Shown here one piece after another: positions 29,142 through 38,091 of a stretch of DNA of 64,000 nt. Under the pieces are notes generated by a model. That model had not been told where the DNA came from. It worked only from the letters and a program-made list of their open reading frames with translations, and made no database searches. Each line of letters starts with the position of its first letter. Position 1 is the stretch's first letter. The DNA is from Solirubrobacter phytolaccae (lineage in GTDB: Bacteria; Actinomycetota; Thermoleophilia; Solirubrobacterales; Solirubrobacteraceae), in assembly GCF_027587195.1 (NCBI RefSeq), contig NZ_JAPDDP010000018.1, positions 50,626 through 114,625 on the forward strand, in the 5' to 3' direction. The translations under genes and the position numbers were made by a program.

Positions 29142-29858
29142 CTAGGGCACGTCTCGGCGGGCGGTGAGGGCCGTGGCGGCAGCGGCCGCGATCGCCGCGT
29201 AGAGGCAGAGCGTCAGACCGCCGGCCCACGCCGGAGGGAGATCCTCGGTGGCGCTGCGCGTGAGCGAGGCGCCGGCGCCGCCCGGTCCCCAGCGGGCGAC
29301 CGGGTCCGACAGGCCCGAGAACAGCGGGTCGAGGAAGAGCAGCACGGCGAGGATCGCGATCACGGGCGGCGCCGCCGACCGCGCGGCCAGGCCGATCGCC
29401 GCGCCGATGCCGCCCATCAGCGCCGTGTAGGCGACCGTGCCGAGCGCGCGCGTGGCCAAGTCGCCCGCCGCCGGGAGATCCGCGCCGCCGAAGCCGAGCA
29501 GCACGTACGTCAGCACCGCGGCCATCGCGGTTCCACCCGCCCCGATCAGCGCGCCGGCGGCGGCGTACGCGGCGAGCCGGTCGCGCAACGCCGCGCGGCG
29601 CTCCGGGCGGGCGATCAGGGCGAGGCCGAGGCCGCCGCGTGCGACCTCTCCGCCGGCCGAAGCGGCGCCGTAGACGATCGCCACCAGGCCGGAGATCGCG
29701 CCGGAGGACAGGGCACTGCGCGCGTCCGTGAGCGTCGTGGTGCCCAGGTCCTTCAGGCCGAGGTAGGAGATCGCGAGGAAGCCGGTGAACGCGAGCGCCA
29801 GCGCCAGCGCACGACGGAAGCCGGGGACCGTCCGCAGCGCCGCGAGCTCGGTGCTCAT
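29142..29858 (-). CDS. ABC exporter permease subunit
   Basis: 238 aa with six hydrophobic segments (first at about 18-33), of the ABC-2 permease kind. The start overlaps the ATPase gene in ATGA, so the two subunits are co-translated. The substrate is unknown. Gly/Ala-rich helices and lack of an extracellular domain are typical. Confidence 0.78.
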   Translation of the reverse strand: MSTELAALRTVPGFRRALALALAFTGFLAISYLGLKDLGTTTLTDARSALSSGAISGLVAIVYGAASAGGEVARGGLGLALIARPERRAALRDRLAAYAAAGALIGAGGTAMAAVLTYVLLGFGGADLPAAGDLATRALGTVAYTALMGGIGAAIGLAARSAAPPVIAILAVLLFLDPLFSGLSDPVARWGPGGAGASLTRSATEDLPPAWAGGLTLCLYAAIAAAAATALTARRDVP

Positions 29859-30694
29859 CGCGACGCCTCTGTGAGCCCGACGTAGAGCGCCTCGAGCGCG
29901 CCCTGCGTGCTCATCTCGTGCAGGATCACGCCGCTGTCGCGGACGGCCCGGCCGACCGCGTCGGGATCGGCGCCGGCGACGATGATCGTGTCCGGGCCGT
30001 CGGGCGTCGCGTCGAGGCCCTTCAACGCGGTCAGCAGCCGCTCGGGCTCGGGCGTGCGCAGCCGGATTCGCTGGGCGAGCAGCCCGGCGAGCTCGCCCTC
30101 GGCCACGCGCCGGCCGCGGTTGACCACGACCACCCGATCGCAGGTGGCCGCGACGTCCTCGAGCACGTGGCTGGAGAGCAGCACCGTCCCGCCGGCCGCG
30201 GCGTGGGCGCGGAGCCGCTCGCGGAGCGTCCGCAGCGCGTGCGGGTCCAGTCCGCTGGCGGGCTCGTCGAGCAGCAGGACCTCCGGCTCGGCGATCAACG
30301 CCGCCGCGAGGCTCAGCCGCCGCCGCGTCCCGTGCGAGCACTGGCCGACGCGCTTGTCCGCCGCGTGTTCCAGGTCGGACGCGGCGAGCGCCGCGTCGAT
30401 GTCGGCCTCGCGCCTGCCCGCCCGCGCCGCGGCGAGCGAGAGCTCGTTCCAGACGCTGCGCGCCGGGTGGAAGCCGTCGCGGTCGAGCACACCGCCGACG
30501 CGCCCGATGGCCTCCGCGCGCCCGCTCGTCGCGCGCGAGAGCCCGAAGAGGACCCGCAGCGTGGTCGTCTTCCCCGCCCCGTTGGGCCCGAGGAACCCGC
30601 ACACGCTCCCGCGCGGGACGGTGAACGACAACCCGTCGACGGCGACGGTGCGCCCGTAGCGCTTGGTCAGCTCCTCGACGACGAGCGCGTCCAC
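29855..30694 (-). CDS. ABC transporter ATP-binding protein
   Basis: 279 aa. Walker A is GPNGAGKTT (about 35-43); Walker B is VLLLDEPASGLDP, with H-loop SSHVLEDV. The signature is SHGTRRR in place of LSGGQ, as in some ABC-2 drug or lipid exporters. A C-terminal extension of 60 residues follows the core. GTG start. It energises the permease encoded next. Confidence 0.88.
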   Translation of the reverse strand: MDALVVEELTKRYGRTVAVDGLSFTVPRGSVCGFLGPNGAGKTTTLRVLFGLSRATSGRAEAIGRVGGVLDRDGFHPARSVWNELSLAAARAGRREADIDAALAASDLEHAADKRVGQCSHGTRRRLSLAAALIAEPEVLLLDEPASGLDPHALRTLRERLRAHAAAGGTVLLSSHVLEDVAATCDRVVVVNRGRRVAEGELAGLLAQRIRLRTPEPERLLTALKGLDATPDGPDTIIVAGADPDAVGRAVRDSGVILHEMSTQGALEALYVGLTEASR

Positions 30695-30711
30695 CCGCCC
30701 GAGGCTAGTGG

Positions 30712-31050
30712 CTAGTTCGGGCTGTAGTCCTGCGCGAGATCCGGCGTCTGGGGCACGGACTTCGGGACGAGGATGTGCTCGGCGTTCGCGAACACGTCAG
30801 CGGTCGCGGCCTCGATCGTCACCGGCCACGGGTGCGGCTCGACGCCGATCACCGAGCGCACCGTCTCGTCCGTGCCGCGGATCGCGATGCCCTCGGCGGC
30901 GAGCACGTCCGCCACCGCGCGGGCGACGGCCAGCGCCTCCCACTCCGACACCCGCTCCAACAGGACGGTCAACCGGTAGGACCGCGGAACCGAGTCGGGC
31001 TCCGCCTCGGCGTGAGGGCCGAGATGCACGTGGGGGAAGCCATCGCTCAT
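30712..31050 (-). CDS. Unknown 112-aa protein
   Basis: Not recognised. It is soluble, with a conserved-looking helical segment (SEWEALAVARAVADVLAAEG) and an acidic overall character. There is no signal peptide and no Cys. It lies 17 bp upstream of the ABC ATPase on the same strand and could be transcribed with it. Confidence 0.55.
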   Translation of the reverse strand: MSDGFPHVHLGPHAEAEPDSVPRSYRLTVLLERVSEWEALAVARAVADVLAAEGIAIRGTDETVRSVIGVEPHPWPVTIEAATADVFANAEHILVPKSVPQTPDLAQDYSPN

Positions 31051-31074
31051 GCGCGCACGCTACCCCGATCGCCC

Positions 31075-31131
31075 GTGTTCCGTCCCGGCCGTCCGCTCGA
31101 AGTGGGGGAACACAGCGGACGGCCTAGGACG
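31075..31131. repeat. Nested inverted repeats in intergenic gap
   Basis: CGTCCCGGCCGTCCGCT (31081-31097) pairs with AGCGGACGGCCTAGGACG (31114-31131) except for a TA bulge. GTGTTCC (31075-31081) can alternatively pair with GGAACAC (31107-31113). It lies in the 191-bp gap after the RTX-protein gene and may be its terminator. The rest of the gap (31132-31241) shows nothing I recognise. Confidence 0.5.
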
Positions 31132-31241
31132 GGGCAACGACTCGCCCAGCGGGCTCGCCGTCGCTTGGACCCGTCGCCCAGAGGGCTCCGGGTCCCGCCG
31201 CGTGTCGGGACACGCGGCCTCTGCGCCGGACGGGGAGGCGG

Positions 31242-32504
31242 TCAGCCGGCGCGGAGGACCTTTTCGCAGCGACGCTGGCGGTCGCCGCGGTTGAGCCGGA
31301 CGGTGTCGCGTCCCGGCCCGCAATCGATGATCTGGCGGCCCTTGCGACCGCGGGCGTCCACGCGGTCGTTGCCCGGGCCCGCCGACACGCGGTCGCGGCC
31401 CGTGCCGGTGACGATGACGTCGTTGCCGGCGCCGCCGAACAGGCGATCGGCGCCCGCGCCGCCGCTGAGGCGGTCGTTGCCGCTGCCGCCGATCAGGTAG
31501 TCGGCGCCGCCGGCGCCCGTGAGGCGGTCGGCGCCGGTCGCGCCGTCGACGCAGTCCGCGCCGGACCCGCCGGACAGCCGGTCACCCGCCGCGAACCCGA
31601 ACACCCGGTCGGCGGTCCGCGTGCCGACCATGCGATCGGCACGGCTCGTGCCGACGAGCGCGCGGTCGCCGCCGTAGCGGGCGTTGCGGCACGGGTGGTT
31701 CAGCGACACCCCGAGGCGCGCCAGGTCGGCGAGCGTGACCGTACGCGGCACGTCAGGCGTGCTGGGGGTGCCCGTGGGCGTGTTCGGCGTGTTGGGGTTG
31801 GTCGCGCCCGGCGTGTTCGGGGTGGTGGGCGTCGTGGGCGGGAAGTCGCCCTCGTCCTCGCCGTCGGCCCTCACGGCCACGGGGCAGACGGCGCCCGCGG
31901 CGACCTCACCCACGACGACGTCGGCCAGCGACGTCCCGGCCAGCGTCAGCGTCACGTGCAGCGCCCGGCGCGTGACCGTGCCGGCCGCGCGCACCTCTTC
32001 GCCGGCGGCGACGCGCAGCACCGAGCCGATCGGCAGCCCGTCGAGGCCGGTGCCGACGCGCTGGAGCACCGGGTCGGTCCCAAGCTCGAGCGCCCCGAGC
32101 CGGACCCGCGCGATCGTGCTGTCGGCGCTGAGCACCGGGGTCTCGCCGCTGCAGCGCGCGGCGGCGGTGGCCGTGACCCCGTCGATCCGCAGCGGTACGG
32201 CCGCCAGCGGCACGGTGAGGGTGGCGACGCCGGCCTTGGCGTCACCCGGAGCGACGGTCGTCGCGTAGGCCGCGTCCAGCGTCAGCAGCGTGGGCAGCGG
32301 GCTCCCGGCGACCGACGCGCACCCGCTCGGCTTGGCTGCGAACGGCTCCACCGTGAGCGCGCCCAGCAGCTGCGCCCGGACCACGCTCGCCCGGCAGGTG
32401 AAGGACGGTTCGGCGACCGCCGCGCTCGCCGTCGTCGCCATCCCGCCCGCGACGGTCACCGCGCCACACACCGCCACCACGCCTCGCTTTGTCATTCCTG
32501 ACAT
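31242..32504 (-). CDS. Exported RTX-type calcium-binding repeat protein
   Basis: 420 aa. A signal peptide ends near TASA, followed by a beta-rich domain of about 180 residues and a Thr/Pro/Asn-rich spacer at about 224-255. About eight hemolysin-type nonapeptide repeats follow (GGSGNDRLSGGAGADRLFGG), which bind Ca2+ as a parallel beta-roll. The last residues are Arg-rich with CEKVL. GGAGG 10 bases before ATG 32504 supports that start. No type I secretion genes are adjacent, and the signal peptide suggests Sec export instead. Confidence 0.82.
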   Translation of the reverse strand: MSGMTKRGVVAVCGAVTVAGGMATTASAAVAEPSFTCRASVVRAQLLGALTVEPFAAKPSGCASVAGSPLPTLLTLDAAYATTVAPGDAKAGVATLTVPLAAVPLRIDGVTATAAARCSGETPVLSADSTIARVRLGALELGTDPVLQRVGTGLDGLPIGSVLRVAAGEEVRAAGTVTRRALHVTLTLAGTSLADVVVGEVAAGAVCPVAVRADGEDEGDFPPTTPTTPNTPGATNPNTPNTPTGTPSTPDVPRTVTLADLARLGVSLNHPCRNARYGGDRALVGTSRADRMVGTRTADRVFGFAAGDRLSGGSGADCVDGATGADRLTGAGGADYLIGGSGNDRLSGGAGADRLFGGAGNDVIVTGTGRDRVSAGPGNDRVDARGRKGRQIIDCGPGRDTVRLNRGDRQRRCEKVLRAG

Positions 32505-32579
32505 CTCCGTGCAACCTCCTGTCGGGTCTCCGCAGAGAACCGCAGGAGCGGGCCGCGCTCAACGGCCGTGGACGGCAGG

Positions 32580-34250
32580 TCAGCGGAACGTCGTAGCCGC
32601 CCGGTCGAAGATGACGCGGTCCTTGCCGGTGCGCTTGGCGACGTACAAAGCGGCGTCCGCGGCGGCCACGAGCCCTTCGCCGTCCGGCGCCGACGGCCCC
32701 AGCTGCGCCACGCCGAAGCTCGCCGTCACCGACACGGGACCCTCGGGCCCGTCGACCACGGCCGCGGCCACCGCGGCGCGCAGCTCCTCGGCCAGGGCGC
32801 ACGCGCCCGCGGCGTCGGCGCCGGGCATGATCACGGCCAGCTCCTCGCCGCCGTAGCGGGCCGGGGTGTCCGCGGCGCGGGTCCGCTCCCGCAGGATCGC
32901 GCCGATCGCCTTCAGGACCTCGTCACCGCACTGGTGCCCAAAGGTGTCGTTGACGCGCTTGAAGTTGTCGACGTCGACCAGGATGAGGCTCACGGGCTCG
33001 TCGGCGCGACCGGCGTGGGCGACCGCCTTGCCCAGCGTCTCCTGGAAGCGCCGGTGGTTCGCGAGCCCGGTCATCTCGTCCACCGTCGCCTGGCGCTCGA
33101 GCAGCTCGTGCAGGTCGATCACGCGCAGCGCGGACGCGGCCTGCCCGGACAGGTAGGCGAGCAGCCGCTCGTCCTCGGCCGCGATCGTCGTCCGCGGCCC
33201 GGCGACGGCCAGCGTCCCACCGGCGGGAACCCGCAGTGGCTCGGCCAGCGCGACCCAGCCGTCGGCCTCGGCGCGGGCGGGACCGTCGAGCGCCAGCGCC
33301 GCCTTCTCCGCCTGGGCGACCAGCGTCCGCACACCGATCGACGGCCAGCCGACGTCGTGCACGTGGTCACCGGCCTCGATCCGCCCGACCGGCACGGCCA
33401 CGACGTCCATGGCGGCGTCGAGGATCACCTCCAGCGTCGTCGCGCGGTCCAGCGAAGCCCCGATCGACCGGCCGAGCCGCTGGACGGCGGTGCGCACGCG
33501 GGCACGGTTGCGCTCGAGCTCCTCCAGCCGCTCCAGCGCCTCCACGAGCCGCTCGTTGCGGTCGTGGGTGATCGCGCCGAGGAGCACCAGCATCGGGATC
33601 AGCGCGAGCACCGCGGCCACGACGTTGCTGGCGACCGCGACCACGAGCAGCCCGACGGGCAGCAGCAGCAGGTCGACGGCCCACACGAGTGCCATCACCC
33701 GCAGCTGGGCGGCCGGCCGGATCCCGCGGCCGAGCCACTCGCGCCCGACGCTCAGGATCGCGTCCAGGCCCCACTGCGCGAGCATCGCCAGCGCGAGGAC
33801 GAGCGGCGTCACCTCGTCCAGCGAAGGGCGACCGGCGGCGATCAGCACCGCGACGGGCGCGAAGACGTAGCCCGCGTCCCCCGCGCCGGTCAGCAGCCGC
33901 ACGCCGACCGGGGAGCCGCGCCGCGCGAGCGAGGCCAGCGCGCAGGCGCACAGGACGGCGAGCGGAACCAACGCGAGCGGCAGCAGGAACAGCATCGGGA
34001 CGAGCGCGAGCTGCGTCGGCAGCGCCGAGCCGCCGCCCATGTAGAGCGTGATCCGCGCGGCCACGACGTAAGCGAGCACGCACGCGCCGACCTCGAACAG
34101 CTCGAACGCCCGCACGCGCGTCCCGAACACCGCGAGCAGCACGCACGCGGACACGACGGCCAGCGCCAGGACCAGCTCCACGCGTGCTTCGCGAGACGGA
34201 AGCGAGCGGCCGCGGTCCGGGCGCGACGCGCTGATCAGCAGATCGGTCAC
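32580..34250 (-). CDS. Membrane diguanylate cyclase (GGDEF), active-site intact
   Basis: 556 aa. About eight hydrophobic segments in residues 20-230 are followed by a GAF-like domain (240-385) and a GGDEF domain (390-556) with ILVDVDNFKRVNDTFGH and RYGGEELAVIMPG. The GGEEL active site is a functional variant. It makes the second messenger c-di-GMP from GTP. The I-site RxxD is not obvious. GTG start. A same-length paralogue (34870-36540) has a broken active site. Confidence 0.9.
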   Translation of the reverse strand: MTDLLISASRPDRGRSLPSREARVELVLALAVVSACVLLAVFGTRVRAFELFEVGACVLAYVVAARITLYMGGGSALPTQLALVPMLFLLPLALVPLAVLCACALASLARRGSPVGVRLLTGAGDAGYVFAPVAVLIAAGRPSLDEVTPLVLALAMLAQWGLDAILSVGREWLGRGIRPAAQLRVMALVWAVDLLLLPVGLLVVAVASNVVAAVLALIPMLVLLGAITHDRNERLVEALERLEELERNRARVRTAVQRLGRSIGASLDRATTLEVILDAAMDVVAVPVGRIEAGDHVHDVGWPSIGVRTLVAQAEKAALALDGPARAEADGWVALAEPLRVPAGGTLAVAGPRTTIAAEDERLLAYLSGQAASALRVIDLHELLERQATVDEMTGLANHRRFQETLGKAVAHAGRADEPVSLILVDVDNFKRVNDTFGHQCGDEVLKAIGAILRERTRAADTPARYGGEELAVIMPGADAAGACALAEELRAAVAAAVVDGPEGPVSVTASFGVAQLGPSAPDGEGLVAAADAALYVAKRTGKDRVIFDRAATTFR

Positions 34251-34307
34251 CCGGTCCTATCGGTCGCGGCCGGCGGCGCCCGCATCGTCCGAAGGTCTGA
34301 TTGAGGG

Positions 34308-34817
34308 TCAGCGCGCCCCGAGCGCGAGCGCGACGGTCACCGCACCCGTGCCCTGCACCGACTGCGGCGCGCCCTCGGCGAGTCCGATGCCCACCTCGCG
34401 TGCCCGTCGGGAGAGCACGAGCCGCCGGTGCGGTGGGCTCGCCATCCACATCCGCACGATCCCGGCGGGCGTCCCGCGCGACCCGGTGCCCCACGCGAGG
34501 CACTCCCCCACCCACCAGCGCGGGCGGTCGCGCAGGTACCCGGCCGCGCGGGCGCGGTCCCCGACGCCGTCGCCGTCGGGCGCGACGTGGGCGAAGTAGC
34601 TCCGCGCGACCATGTCCTTCGCGTGGCCTTGCGCCGCCTGAGCGAGCACGGACGAGGGGCGCAGCGGCGCACGATCGTGCTGCTCGCGCTCCGCGTTGAC
34701 GTGACACGCGATCGCCCGCTCCGGCGCGAGCTCCGCGCACCGGTCCCGCTCCGCCGCCGCGGCGGACGGCGTGACGGTCATCGCGATGCAGAAGCTGAGC
34801 GCTGTACGTCCCTTCAT
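34308..34817 (-). CDS. Exported CAP/SCP-domain protein
   Basis: 169 aa. A signal peptide (to about AAAA) is followed by a CAP domain with VNAEREQHDRAPLRPS, AQGHAKDMVARSYFAHV and GECLAWGTGS, the bacterial SCP/PR-1 pattern. Two Cys near the N-terminus may form a disulfide. The family's function in bacteria is poorly defined (extracellular, possibly lipid- or wall-binding). It sits between the two GGDEF genes on the same strand. Confidence 0.82.
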   Translation of the reverse strand: MKGRTALSFCIAMTVTPSAAAAERDRCAELAPERAIACHVNAEREQHDRAPLRPSSVLAQAAQGHAKDMVARSYFAHVAPDGDGVGDRARAAGYLRDRPRWWVGECLAWGTGSRGTPAGIVRMWMASPPHRRLVLSRRAREVGIGLAEGAPQSVQGTGAVTVALALGAR

Positions 34818-34869
34818 GCACGCCAGCGTGTCCCGGCCGGAGCGTCCGGCAACGGGCCCGGCGCCCGGA

Positions 34870-36540
34870 TCAGACCTTGGTCGGATCCGGCGCCGTGCGG
34901 TTGCGCCCGCCGTCCTTGGCGGCGACGAGCGCGCAGCGGGCGGCGTCCAGGAGCGCTTCGGCGCTGCAGGTGGAGGCGGTGCGCTCGGCGATCCCGATGC
35001 TGACCGTGAGCCGCACCGCGCCGGTGCCGGCGGGCACGTCGAGGCGGCCGATCCCGGTCCGCAGATCCTCGGCCACCATGTGCGCGCCTTCGAGCGACGT
35101 GCCCGGCAGGATGAGCACGAGCGTGTCCTCCTCATAGCGGGCGGCGACGTCCGTGAGCCGGGCGCGTTCGGCGACGAACCCGGCGATCGCGCGCAGGGCG
35201 TCGTCACCGGCGTCCTCGCCCAGGGCCTCGTTGACGTCGCGCAGGCCGTCGACGTCGAGCATGAGCGCGCTCAGGCGGCTCTCGGTGCGGTCGGCGCGTT
35301 CGACCGCGAGGTGCAGCTCGTCGCGAAGGGTGCGACGGTCCGGCAGGCCGACGAGCGGGTCGAGCCGCTGGCGGGCGACGACGCGCTCGGCCAGCTCACC
35401 CCGCTCGAGCGCCACCTGCGCCTGCGCCGCGAGATAGGCCAGCAGTCGGCGCTCGCGTGGGGTGAACGCGCGGTCGGCGCGGCCGACCGAGATCGCGCCG
35501 ACGGGCTGCACGGGTACCGCGACCGCGTGCCACCCCGAGTCCTCCACCACCACCTCGGGCCGCCCGGACAACGCCCCGCGCTCCGCGGCCAGGAGCGCGC
35601 TCGTGTGCGCGGCGCACGCCTGCCCGGGGAGCGCGCCGAAGACCGTCGCGTCGTGCTCACCCGCCAGCCGGGCGCGGCCGGCGTCCGCGGCGAGCGCGTC
35701 GACCGCGGTCCCGACGGCGAGCTCGAGCACGTCGAGGCCTTCCAGCCCGGCGCCGAGGGTGCGACCGGCGCGGTGCAGCGCGAGGTCCACGCGCTCGCGC
35801 TCGCTCTCCAGGGCGGCGACTTCGTCGGCCGCGTCGGCGAGGCGGGCGTTGCGCTCCCGCGCCATCACCACCAGCAGCCCACAGAGCGGGACGAGGACGA
35901 GCGCGATCGCAGGTTGGTCCGCCGCGGCGACGCCGATGGCCACGCCGACAGGCGCGAGCGCGGCGTCGACGCCGAACACCACCGCCATCACGTGCAGCTG
36001 CAGCTCGGGCCGTATGCCGCGGCCGAGCCACTCGCGTCCGATCGACAGCGCTGCGTCGGCGGCGAACTGCGCGGCCAGCGCGTGGACGATGAGCACGGGC
36101 GTGGGGCCATCGAGGACGAGCAGGACGAGCACCGGCGCGAACACGTACGCGGCGTCGCCACCCGCCGTAAGCACCCGCCAGCCGGGATGGCGCACCGCGA
36201 GCGCGGCCGGCGTCGCGGCGAGGCAGAACGCGGCGGCAACCGCCGCGGGCACCCACGGCAGCGGGATCAGCCACAGCAGCGGGATCACCCCGAGCGTGGC
36301 GCCGGTGGCGCTGCCGCCGCCCGCGTGCAGGCGCACGGTCGACGTGACCGCCACCACCAGGATCCCGATCGCGAGCGCGGGCAGTGACGGCGCGGGGCCG
36401 CCGAACGCCGCGATGCAGCCGCCCGCGCCGGCGATCACCAGCGCCGTGAGGGCGAGCTCGATGCGGCGCTCACGCTGGGCCAGCGCGCGTGCCCGGTCGG
36501 GCCGCTCGCGCGCCAGCAGCGACTCGACCTCGTGCTGCAA
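34870..36540 (-). CDS. Membrane GGDEF-domain protein with degenerate active site
   Basis: 556 aa, the same length and architecture as the protein at 32580-34250: membrane domain, GAF-like region, then GGDEF domain. The active-site position reads RYEEDTLVLILPG, so the GG(D/E)EF core has become EEDTL, while the metal-binding MLDVDGLRDVNEAL stays. It is probably unable to make c-di-GMP and may instead sense or bind nucleotides. The start is TTG, two bases after the stop of the upstream gene; this gives the matching length but is otherwise uncertain. Confidence 0.78.
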   Translation of the reverse strand: MQHEVESLLARERPDRARALAQRERRIELALTALVIAGAGGCIAAFGGPAPSLPALAIGILVVAVTSTVRLHAGGGSATGATLGVIPLLWLIPLPWVPAAVAAAFCLAATPAALAVRHPGWRVLTAGGDAAYVFAPVLVLLVLDGPTPVLIVHALAAQFAADAALSIGREWLGRGIRPELQLHVMAVVFGVDAALAPVGVAIGVAAADQPAIALVLVPLCGLLVVMARERNARLADAADEVAALESERERVDLALHRAGRTLGAGLEGLDVLELAVGTAVDALAADAGRARLAGEHDATVFGALPGQACAAHTSALLAAERGALSGRPEVVVEDSGWHAVAVPVQPVGAISVGRADRAFTPRERRLLAYLAAQAQVALERGELAERVVARQRLDPLVGLPDRRTLRDELHLAVERADRTESRLSALMLDVDGLRDVNEALGEDAGDDALRAIAGFVAERARLTDVAARYEEDTLVLILPGTSLEGAHMVAEDLRTGIGRLDVPAGTGAVRLTVSIGIAERTASTCSAEALLDAARCALVAAKDGGRNRTAPDPTKV

Positions 36541-36542
36541 CG

Positions 36543-37130
36543 CTAGTGCTTGCTGTACGGGTCGAGGTACACGTCGTCGACGAGCCACTCGCTCTTGTAG
36601 CCGGCGGCGGTGAGCTCGAACCGCACGTTCCCCGGGCCGCCGAGCAGCGTGAGCAGGTTGACGATCACCGGCATCGGCAGCGTCGGCGACCAGCGCTCGG
36701 ACGGGTTGAGCACGACGCCGATCGGCAGGCGCAGCTCGCCGAGGAGCGTCGGCACGACCACGGTCGCGCGCACCCGGCCGAGCGGCGCGCCCGTGTTGCG
36801 GGCGAAGAAGCGGATCGTGGGGCGGTCGATCGAGATGCAGACGGGCGGGGAGACCGCGGTCGCGCCGGCGGGCAGTTTGAGCGAGGTCGCGTGGCCGGCG
36901 CCACCGACGCGCCACGGCTCGTTGCCGGGCACGCGGCTCGCGCCGCCGGTCAGCGTCCACCCGTCGGCTTCGAAGCTGCCGATCGGGACGTACGGCGATG
37001 GGTCGAGCCAGGGGCGGAACACGCGCACCGTGGGTTCCTGCGGGCACGTGAGCGGTGCAGCGTGGGCGGCGCCGGGTGCGATCAGCGCGGTGGCGACGAC
37101 AAGCGATCCGATGAGCTTCCGTGCGTACAT
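36543..37130 (-). CDS. Unknown exported protein
   Basis: 195 aa. It has a signal peptide (cleavage near AHA at about 24) and a beta-rich domain with two Cys. It resembles carbohydrate-binding or jelly-roll-like exported proteins in texture (SFEADGWTLTGGASRVPG), but I recognise no family. GGAAG precedes the ATG. It is transcribed with the degenerate GGDEF gene (2-bp gap). Confidence 0.6.
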   Translation of the reverse strand: MYARKLIGSLVVATALIAPGAAHAAPLTCPQEPTVRVFRPWLDPSPYVPIGSFEADGWTLTGGASRVPGNEPWRVGGAGHATSLKLPAGATAVSPPVCISIDRPTIRFFARNTGAPLGRVRATVVVPTLLGELRLPIGVVLNPSERWSPTLPMPVIVNLLTLLGGPGNVRFELTAAGYKSEWLVDDVYLDPYSKH

Positions 37131-37209
37131 GGGAGGGCTTCCTTGTCCGTTGGAGGGCACTCCAGGATCGACACACGCGGGGCGGATCGTCCACCGCCGC
37201 GGGCGCGGA

Positions 37210-38019
37210 TCATCCGGAGGTCGTACGTGCCGCCTGCTCCTCGGCGCCCAGGCTGAGCGCGAGCTGCGTGCGCGTGCGCACGCCGACCTTGCTGTAGACG
37301 CGCGTGAGGTGGGTCTTCACGGTCGCCTCGGAGATGTGCAGCGAGCGCGCGATCTCCTGGTTGGTGGCGCCGCGCGCAACCAGCTCGGCCACGTCCATCT
37401 CGCGCTCGCTGAGCCCGCTGTCGGCGAGCAGCGGCCGCAGCGTGGGCTGCTCGGGGTCGAGCGTGCACGCGAACGCGTGCTCGAGCAGCGGCTGCATCCG
37501 GCGCAGCGCGGACAGGTCGGCGGTGCTGAACGGTCCGAGCTCGGGGGCCCGCAGCAGCGCGAACTGGGCGACGATCGTGCCCGCGTTGAAGAGGTAGACG
37601 TCCGCGCGGTCGGCGAGGCCCTGGTCGGCCAGGTACGCGCGATAGGCGTCGCAGGACTCCGGCTCGAAGTCCTTGAGCGCGAGCACCGTGGCCGCGTAGG
37701 ACTCGACGCGCGCCGCAGTGAACGGGTCGGCGTCGGCGACGCACGCCAGGTAGCGCCGCCACATCCACGCCGGCTCGATCTCGAACCGCGCGGTCTGCAG
37801 CACGATCGCCTGATGCGACCGGTGCCGTCGGTCGACCGCGAAGTACCACGCGATCGTGGCCGGCGCGACCGCCGTCAAGGCGCTCAGCGCGTGCGCCTTC
37901 AGCCGCTCGGACGCTTCTCGCGCGCCCAAGGCCTGCGCGTGAGCGGCGAACGTGGGCTCAGGGGCGATCAGCGCGCTGTACGACGCGGGTCGTGAGGATC
38001 GGGACGCACGAAGACCCAT
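37210..38019 (-). CDS. LuxR-type transcriptional regulator (paralogue 1)
   Basis: 269 aa. A roughly 195-residue GAF-like N-terminal sensor region is followed by a C-terminal LuxR helix-turn-helix (LSEREMDVAELVARGATNQE, then IARSLHISEATVKTHL). There is no receiver-domain Asp. It shares size and the TVKTHLTR.Y.K.G.R.RT.LA end with the next gene upstream, suggesting tandem duplication. Confidence 0.8.
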   Translation of the reverse strand: MGLRASRSSRPASYSALIAPEPTFAAHAQALGAREASERLKAHALSALTAVAPATIAWYFAVDRRHRSHQAIVLQTARFEIEPAWMWRRYLACVADADPFTAARVESYAATVLALKDFEPESCDAYRAYLADQGLADRADVYLFNAGTIVAQFALLRAPELGPFSTADLSALRRMQPLLEHAFACTLDPEQPTLRPLLADSGLSEREMDVAELVARGATNQEIARSLHISEATVKTHLTRVYSKVGVRTRTQLALSLGAEEQAARTTSG

Positions 38020-38091
38020 GCGAGGTCCATCGGCCCGCCGAAGCGATACCCAACATCACGGCCTCGTTAATGGACGAACGATCTGCGTCGC

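Noticed and set aside
31242..32504. RTX toxin with type I secretion
   Set aside because: There is a Sec-type signal peptide, no C-terminal secretion-signal context and no adjacent exporter. It is better described as an RTX-repeat exported protein.
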